Assembly (NCBI GenBank): GCA_903910215.1
Contig: CAIVYV010000270.1
Coordinates: 1 to 10,765, forward strand
Reading direction: 5' to 3'
Origin: an uncultured Pseudomonadota bacterium
Lineage (GTDB): Bacteria; Pseudomonadota; Gammaproteobacteria; Steroidobacterales; Steroidobacteraceae
DNA length: 10,765 nucleotides
Under the pieces are notes generated by a model. The model worked only from the letters and a program-made list of their open reading frames with translations, was not told the DNA's origin and did no database searches. How positions within the stretch are numbered: the first letter of the stretch is position 1; the number at the start of each line of letters is the position of its first letter. Below, piece by piece: positions 6,839 through 10,765 of the stretch. The position numbers were made by a program, and so were the translations under genes.

Positions 6839-7777
6839 ATGAGCAGCGTCTTCTTGTTCCCGGGTCAGGGATCCCAGTCGGTCGGCATGATGTCCGATCT
6901 TGCCGCCAATCATCCGCAGGTGCGTGAGAGTTTCGATGCCGCATCCAAGGCGCTCGGCTTCGATCTGTGGGAGCTATCGCAGCAAGGACCCGCGGAGCGC
7001 CTCGCACTTACCGAAATCACCCAACCGTTGATGTTGGTCGCAGGCGTGGCTACGTGGCGCGTCTGGCGAGCAGTGGGGGGGTCTGCTCCGACTTGGGTGG
7101 CAGGGCACAGCCTGGGTGAGTTCTCGGCTCTGGTTGCAGCGGGCGTCTTGGATTTTGCGGAAGCGGTCGATCTCGTGCGGTTCCGTGGCGAAGTCATGCG
7201 CGATGCCGTTCCCGATGGGCAAGGCGGTATGGCAGCCATCATCGGGCTCGATGACGCCGCCTTGATCGAGGCCTGTCGCGAGGCGGCGGGCGAACAAGTC
7301 GCCGAGGCGGTCAACTTCAACGCGCCGGGGCAGGTGGTGATCGCCGGTCACGCCGAGGCGCTGCGCCGGGCGATCGAGGTGGCCAAGGCGCGTGGGGCCA
7401 AGCGTGCGCTGCCGCTGCCGATCAGTGTGCCGTGTCACAGCAGCTTGATGCAGCCGGCAGCCGAGCGTCTGCGTGAGCGGTTGCGCAGCTGCGCCTTGTC
7501 GGTGCCGTCGATCCGTTTTTTAAGTTCGGTGGATGCGAGCGAGTATCGTGATCCTGAAGGCATTCGTGATCTGCTGTATCGGCAGCTTGCGAGCCCCGTA
7601 CGCTGGGTCTCGACCATCGAAGCACTGGTGGGGCTCGGCGTCACGCAATTTATCGAGTGTGGACCAGGTAAGGTACTCGCCGGGCTCGTACGTCGTATCG
7701 ACAAGCGTCCGGAGTTGCAGATTGCGGCGCTCGAAACTGACGAGCAGTTCGCCACCATTAAGGGAGCGCTGACATGA
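6839..7777 (+). CDS. fabD: Malonyl-CoA:ACP transacylase (FabD)
   Basis: FabD moves the malonyl group from CoA to the phosphopantetheine of ACP, supplying the extender unit of type II fatty-acid synthesis in the cytoplasm. Numbered from ATG 6839 (312 residues, usual length), the hallmarks are FPGQGSQ (about 7-13, oxyanion region), GHSLGE (89-94) with nucleophile Ser91, Arg116 in FRGEVM (binds the malonyl carboxylate), and the catalytic His200 in SVPCHSSLM. These match E. coli Ser92, Arg117 and His201. TTG at 6812 and ATG at 6830 are also in frame, but ATG 6839 gives the usual N-terminus, MSSVFLFPGQGSQ. The stop overlaps the fabG start by four bases (ATGA). The usual upstream neighbours, plsX and fabH, are absent; a divergent T2SS run is there instead. 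Confidence 0.97.
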   Translation: MSSVFLFPGQGSQSVGMMSDLAANHPQVRESFDAASKALGFDLWELSQQGPAERLALTEITQPLMLVAGVATWRVWRAVGGSAPTWVAGHSLGEFSALVAAGVLDFAEAVDLVRFRGEVMRDAVPDGQGGMAAIIGLDDAALIEACREAAGEQVAEAVNFNAPGQVVIAGHAEALRRAIEVAKARGAKRALPLPISVPCHSSLMQPAAERLRERLRSCALSVPSIRFLSSVDASEYRDPEGIRDLLYRQLASPVRWVSTIEALVGLGVTQFIECGPGKVLAGLVRRIDKRPELQIAALETDEQFATIKGALT

Positions 7778-8523
7778 GTTCGAATACGCCGGACTTGAAG
7801 GGGCGCGTGGCGCTCGTCACGGGAGCAAGCCGTGGCATCGGTGCTGCCATCGCCCAGTTGCTTGCTGCGTCCGGCGCCAAGGTGATCGGAACGGCAACGA
7901 CCGCAACCGGCGCGACCGCTATCGGTGATGCACTCGGAGCCGCGGGTCGTGGTGCGGTACTCAACGTTGCGGATGCGGCATCCGTCGAATCACTGCTCGC
8001 AGACCTCGAGGTCCGCGGCGAGCAGCCGGATATCCTGATCAACAATGCTGGCGTGACGCGGGATAACTTACTCGTGCGAATGAAGCCCGAGGAGTGGGAT
8101 CAAGTTTTGTTGACGGACCTCACATCTGTATTTCGACTGAGTCGCGCCTGCATGCGACATATGATGAAGCAACGCTACGGTCGCATCGTCAGCATCACCT
8201 CCGTGGTCGGTGCGATGGGTAACGCGGGTCAGACCAACTACGCCGCTGCCAAAGCGGGCGTGATTGGCTTTACGAAGTCATTGGCACGAGAGGTGGCGAG
8301 TCGCGGCATCACGGTGAACGCGGTGGCGCCGGGTTTCATCGATACCGATATGACGCGGGTACTGCCGGACGACCAGCGTCAGGCGCTCGCGGCGGGGATT
8401 CCACTCGCGCGTCTGGGCGATCCACAGGATATCGCTATGGCGGTGCTCTACCTCGTTGCTTCATCGGGCGCCTACGTGACCGGCCAGACGCTGCACGTGA
8501 ATGGCGGCATGTACATGCCTTGA
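7774..8523 (+). CDS. fabG: 3-oxoacyl-ACP reductase (FabG)
   Basis: FabG uses NADPH to reduce 3-ketoacyl-ACP to 3-hydroxyacyl-ACP, the first reduction of each elongation cycle. It is a classical short-chain dehydrogenase of 249 residues. Visible features are the TGASRGIG dinucleotide motif (16-23), NNAG (90-93), catalytic Ser143, Tyr156 and Lys160 (YAAAK), the PG motif (187-188) and a C-terminal HVNGGMYMP. One key position differs: the tetrad Asn (E. coli Asn110, in TNLSSVF) is Asp115 here (TDLTSVF, codon GAC). The rest is close to E. coli FabG, so it is very likely a working FabG rather than a paralogue of other function. AGGGAG at 7761-7766 lies seven bases before the ATG, which overlaps the fabD stop. 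A candidate weak terminator begins within its last codons. Confidence 0.97.
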   Translation: MSSNTPDLKGRVALVTGASRGIGAAIAQLLAASGAKVIGTATTATGATAIGDALGAAGRGAVLNVADAASVESLLADLEVRGEQPDILINNAGVTRDNLLVRMKPEEWDQVLLTDLTSVFRLSRACMRHMMKQRYGRIVSITSVVGAMGNAGQTNYAAAKAGVIGFTKSLAREVASRGITVNAVAPGFIDTDMTRVLPDDQRQALAAGIPLARLGDPQDIAMAVLYLVASSGAYVTGQTLHVNGGMYMP

Positions 8524-8537
8524 GCGGGTACTTTTTT
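8511..8537 (+). terminator. Candidate weak terminator at the fabG stop
   Basis: The arms GTACATGC (8511-8518) and GCGGGTAC (8524-8531) pair with one A-G mismatch and one G-U pair around a CTTGA loop. Six T residues follow directly (8532-8537). The stem overlaps the end of the coding region and the stop codon, so it could form only after ribosomes leave. A competing palindrome, GGCATGTACATGCC (8506-8519), shares its left arm. Partial termination separating fabD-fabG from acpP is plausible. Confidence 0.35.
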
Positions 8538-8590
8538 CATATATTTCAACCACTTTGACGCCGTCGGGTGATTTTGCACCCCCCTTGGCC

Positions 8591-8596
8591 TACAAT
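8591..8596 (+). promoter_or_regulatory. Candidate -10 element of an acpP promoter
   Basis: TACAAT (5 of 6 consensus bases) lies in the 138-base gap before acpP. It would start transcripts near 8603 and give a leader of about 59 bases. The best -35-like hexamers, TTGACG at 8555-8560 and TTGCAC at 8574-8579, are at the wrong distance (30 and 11 bases), so the match is incomplete. A separate acpP promoter would fit the high ACP demand of most bacteria. Confidence 0.35.
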
Positions 8597-8609
8597 AGCC
8601 GGCGTCGTT

Positions 8610-8624
8610 GGCCCGCTTCGGGTC
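8610..8624 (+). other. Small hairpin in the acpP leader
   Basis: GGCCCG (8610-8615) and CGGGTC (8619-8624) form six pairs, one of them G-U, around a three-base loop. The hairpin would sit close to the 5' end of a transcript from the candidate promoter at 8591. It leaves the AGAGG site at 8646-8650 free. A role in mRNA stability is possible; it is not a recognised riboswitch. Confidence 0.3.
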
Positions 8625-8661
8625 GGCGACCATTACAGGTCGTTTAGAGGACACATCACAG

Positions 8662-8901
8662 ATGAGCACTGTCGAAGATCAAGTCAAAGCCATCGTCGCC
8701 GAGCAGTTGGGCGTGAAGCTGGAACAAGTGACCCCCAATGCCTCGTTCGTCGACGATCTCGGCGCCGATTCGCTCGATACCGTGGAACTCGTGATGGCGT
8801 TGGAAGAAGAGTTCGAGACTGAGATCCCGGACGAAGACGCCGAGAAGATCACGACGGTGCAGCAGGCCATCGATTACGTGACGGCCCGCCGCAAGGCCTG
8901 A
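8662..8901 (+). CDS. acpP: Acyl carrier protein
   Basis: The 79-residue acidic protein carries growing acyl chains on a 4'-phosphopantetheine arm attached to Ser37 in the GADSLDTVEL motif (34-43). The flanking helices are typical: MSTVEDQVKAIVAEQLGV at the start, LVMALEEEFETEIPDEDA for helix II-III, and a final helix with VQQAIDYV. Length and sequence fit the main AcpP of fatty-acid synthesis. The ATG at 8662 has AGAGG (8646-8650) eleven bases upstream, a rather long spacer. In-frame codons back to 8608 are non-conserved leader sequence. The gene has a 138-base gap before it with a candidate promoter and a strong terminator directly after it, so it is probably transcribed largely as its own short mRNA. 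It needs a holo-ACP synthase encoded elsewhere. Confidence 0.98.
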   Translation: MSTVEDQVKAIVAEQLGVKLEQVTPNASFVDDLGADSLDTVELVMALEEEFETEIPDEDAEKITTVQQAIDYVTARRKA

Positions 8902-8917
8902 GTCCTAAGGTCCACCA

Positions 8918-8949
8918 CCGGGGCCGGCGCAAGCCGGCCCTCGGTTTTT
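8918..8949 (+). terminator. Strong intrinsic terminator between acpP and fabF
   Basis: GGGCCGGC (8921-8928) pairs fully with GCCGGCCC (8933-8940) around a GCAA loop, a GNRA tetraloop. CCG (8918-8920) pairs with CGG (8942-8944) across a bulged T, giving about eleven pairs. TTTTT follows at 8945-8949. The fabF Shine-Dalgarno site starts at the next base, so fabF must be served by readthrough or by a promoter within acpP. Confidence 0.85.
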
Positions 8950-8958
8950 AGGGAAGTC

Positions 8959-10206
8959 ATGAGCAAACGTCGCGTCGTCGTGACGGGGCTGGGCATCGTC
9001 TCTCCCGTCGGTAGCACTATCGACTCCGCTTGGAGCGCCATCTTGCGTGGCGAAAGCGGTATCGGCTTGATCAGCCGCTTCGACACCACCCAATACGCCA
9101 CTCGTATTGGCGGTGCGGTTCGCGACTTTGACGTCGGTCAATATATTCCTCCAAAAGAAGCCCGTCGGATGGATGAGTTCATCCACTACGGCGTCGCCGC
9201 TGGCATTCAAGCGGTCACCGACTCCGGCATCGATTTCGCTTCAGTTGACCAAGAGCGGTGTGGCGTCATCACGGGTGCCGGGATCGGCGGTCTTTCGACC
9301 ATCGAGTCCGAGTACGACACGCTGCTCGCGAGCGGCAGCCCGCGCAAAATCTCGCCATTTTTCATTCCGTCCTCGATCATCAACATGATCTCGGGGCATC
9401 TGTCGATTCGGTACGGGTTGCGAGGACCGAATCTCGGTGTCGTCACGGCGTGTACGACCTCGACCCATGCGATTGGTCTCGGGATGCGGACCATCCAGTA
9501 CGGCGATGCCGACGTGATTCTCGCCGGTGGCGGTGAGATGTCCACGACGAAGTTGGGCATTGCCGGTTTCTCGCAAGCCAAGGCGCTGTCTCAGCGCAAT
9601 GACGACCCGCAGGGCGCGTCGCGTCCGTGGGATCGTGAACGCGATGGATTCGTAGCGGCTGATGGCGGCGGTGCTTTGATGCTCGAAGAGTTCGAGCACG
9701 CGCGTCGTCGTGGCGCCAGAATTTACGCCGAGTTGATCGGCTTCGGCATGAGCGGTGACGCGTATCACATCACTGCACCACCGGAAGATGGTGCGGGAGC
9801 AGGGCTTGCGATGCGCAATGCGCTGCGCGATGCCACCATTGAGGCTTCAGCCGTTCAGTATCTCAACGCTCACGCGACTTCGACCAATCTAGGTGATCGA
9901 GCCGAGACGGTCGCCATCAAAAAGGCCTTCGGTGAGCACGCCTACAAGCTTGCGGTGAGTTCGACCAAGTCGATGACGGGTCACCTGTTGGGCGCAGCGG
10001 GTGTCGTCGAGGCAATCTTCTCGGTACTCGCATTGCGTGACCAAGTCGCACCGCCGACGATCAATCTGCACGAGCCCGATGCGGAGTGCGATCTCGACTA
10101 CGTTCCGAATACCTCGCGGCAGATGCCGATCGACATTGCCATGTCGAATTCCTTCGGCTTCGGCGGTACCAACGGAACGCTGATCTTCAGTCGCTTTCGC
10201 GGCTGA
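8959..10206 (+). CDS. fabF: 3-oxoacyl-ACP synthase II (FabF, KAS II)
   Basis: FabF condenses malonyl-ACP with a growing acyl-ACP, releasing CO2 and extending the chain by two carbons. The protein is 415 residues, the usual KAS II size. The Cys-His-His triad is Cys165 (VVTACTTSTHAIG), His305 (NAHATST) and His342 (SMTGHLLGAAG), each two past E. coli Cys163, His303 and His340. Lys337 and the gating NSFGFGG loop (397-403) are present. Two conserved stretches differ from E. coli: NAHATSTNLGD where E. coli has HGTSTPAGD, and FVAADGGG where E. coli has FVLGDGAG. The start ATG 8959 has AGGGA four bases upstream, directly after the terminator T-tract. The stop overlaps the mltG start by one base (TGATG). 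The Cys-His-His set excludes the KAS III type (FabH, Cys-His-Asn). Confidence 0.97.
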   Translation: MSKRRVVVTGLGIVSPVGSTIDSAWSAILRGESGIGLISRFDTTQYATRIGGAVRDFDVGQYIPPKEARRMDEFIHYGVAAGIQAVTDSGIDFASVDQERCGVITGAGIGGLSTIESEYDTLLASGSPRKISPFFIPSSIINMISGHLSIRYGLRGPNLGVVTACTTSTHAIGLGMRTIQYGDADVILAGGGEMSTTKLGIAGFSQAKALSQRNDDPQGASRPWDRERDGFVAADGGGALMLEEFEHARRRGARIYAELIGFGMSGDAYHITAPPEDGAGAGLAMRNALRDATIEASAVQYLNAHATSTNLGDRAETVAIKKAFGEHAYKLAVSSTKSMTGHLLGAAGVVEAIFSVLALRDQVAPPTINLHEPDAECDLDYVPNTSRQMPIDIAMSNSFGFGGTNGTLIFSRFRG

Positions 10207-10765
10207 TGCGCCGTCTCCTCGTCGCTGTCCTGCTGAGTCTTGCGCTCGTAGCGGGCGCGGGTTGGCTATGGCTGGGTGCTCTTCTCGATCGCGGCGGTAC
10301 CCAGACGGAGATGATCGAGCTGCGTGTCGTCAAGGGCGACAGCCTGCGAGGCAGCCTGCAACAGCTGGCAGACGCCGGTGCTGTTCAACAACCCAGAGTG
10401 ATTGAACGCTGGGTCCGTTGGCAGTATCCAAACTTCATTCTGAAAACAGGGCGCTACGCCATTGCGCCCGGAGCGACGCCGCGGCAGATCGTTGCGCAGT
10501 TACATGAAGGCAAAGTCATTCTTGAATCTTTGACTATCATCGAGGGAACCCGGTTCGTCGAGTTTCGTCGTGCGCTCGAGGCTCATCCCGAAGTCAAGGT
10601 GACGCTACGTGGGCTGAGTGATGCCGAGGTCATGCGCGAGCTCGGCTTAGAGGGACATCCCGAGGGCCGCTTTTTTCCCGACACGTATCGTTTTGCCGCA
10701 GGCACTTCCGACCGTGAGTTGTTGCAGCTGGCGTATCGTCGCATGAATGATTTGCTGACGCGTCT
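10206..10765 (+). CDS. mltG: Endolytic murein transglycosylase MltG, N-terminal part (cut by right window edge)
   Basis: The ATG at 10206 overlaps the fabF stop (TGATG). The 186 visible residues have one membrane anchor (about 4-27), then a LysM-like segment with VVKGDSLRGSLQQLADAGAV (41-60), TGRYAIAPGATPRQIVAQL (81-99) and the YceG/MltG signature EGRFFPDTYRF (153-163), compared with EGWFWPDTW in E. coli. MltG cuts nascent glycan strands in the periplasm beside the membrane and may set their length. The catalytic Glu of the family (E. coli Glu218, in an IEKE motif) would lie past the window edge, so activity cannot be judged. In many gammaproteobacteria pabC lies between fabF and this gene; here there is no room for it. 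No separate promoter is visible, so co-transcription with fabF is likely. Confidence 0.93.
   Translation, partial: MRRLLVAVLLSLALVAGAGWLWLGALLDRGGTQTEMIELRVVKGDSLRGSLQQLADAGAVQQPRVIERWVRWQYPNFILKTGRYAIAPGATPRQIVAQLHEGKVILESLTIIEGTRFVEFRRALEAHPEVKVTLRGLSDAEVMRELGLEGHPEGRFFPDTYRFAAGTSDRELLQLAYRRMNDLLTR

Noticed and set aside
6754..6840. Longer GspG starting at 6840 or 6798
   Set aside because: These starts would run through the promoter elements and lack a ribosome-binding site, whereas GTG at 6753 has GGGAG at the right distance.
8555..8560. TTGACG as the -35 of the acpP promoter
   Set aside because: The TACAAT at 8591 is 30 bases away, well outside the usual 16-18, and no -10-like sequence lies at the right distance from TTGACG.
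1..10765. A novel defence, mobile or biosynthetic system
   Set aside because: Every stretch is accounted for by recognisable housekeeping or secretion genes. No unexplained gene, repeat array, integrase, transposase or toxin-antitoxin pair is present.

Overview
The window looks like ordinary chromosomal DNA of a gammaproteobacterium. The basis is the order fabD-fabG-acpP-fabF-mltG and a type II secretion (T2SS) gene run in the order G-H-I-J-K-L-M-N. As I recall, that order, including a terminal gspN, resembles the Xanthomonas xps cluster, but I cannot name a genus. Every gene is intact apart from the two cut by the window edges. I see no mobile element, CRISPR array, tRNA or rRNA, and no stretch over 300 bases without a gene. 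I did not find a new biological system; the points of interest lie in gene layout, regulation and a few active-site substitutions.

Layout. Bases 2-1396 (+) hold the C-terminal part of a UvrD/RecB-type helicase fused to a PD-(D/E)XK nuclease, cut by the left edge. It ends head-to-head with gspN, 16 bases away, with a perfect 16-base palindrome over its stop codon. Bases 1413-6753 (-) carry eight T2SS genes transcribed gspG to gspN with no spacer: every junction overlaps. They encode the major pseudopilin (G), the minor pseudopilins (H, I, J, K), the inner-membrane platform proteins L and M, and GspN. The outer-membrane secretin (D), ATPase (E), platform protein F, clamp C and prepilin peptidase are absent, so they must lie elsewhere if the system works.

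A control region of 85 bases (6754-6838) separates gspG from the divergent fatty-acid genes. It contains an extended -10 element facing gspG and a perfect TATAAT facing fabD. The latter sits so close to the fabD ATG that a leaderless mRNA is predicted. Bases 6839-10206 (+) encode FabD (loads malonyl onto ACP), FabG (reduces 3-ketoacyl-ACP), AcpP (acyl carrier) and FabF (elongating condensing enzyme). A candidate terminator and promoter lie between fabG and acpP. A strong intrinsic terminator lies between acpP and fabF, suggesting that ACP is made in excess over FabF. The mltG gene, for a membrane-bound murein transglycosylase, starts on the fabF stop codon and runs off the right edge.

Start codons were chosen from ribosome-binding sites and stop/start overlaps; several T2SS genes therefore start well inside their longest open frame.
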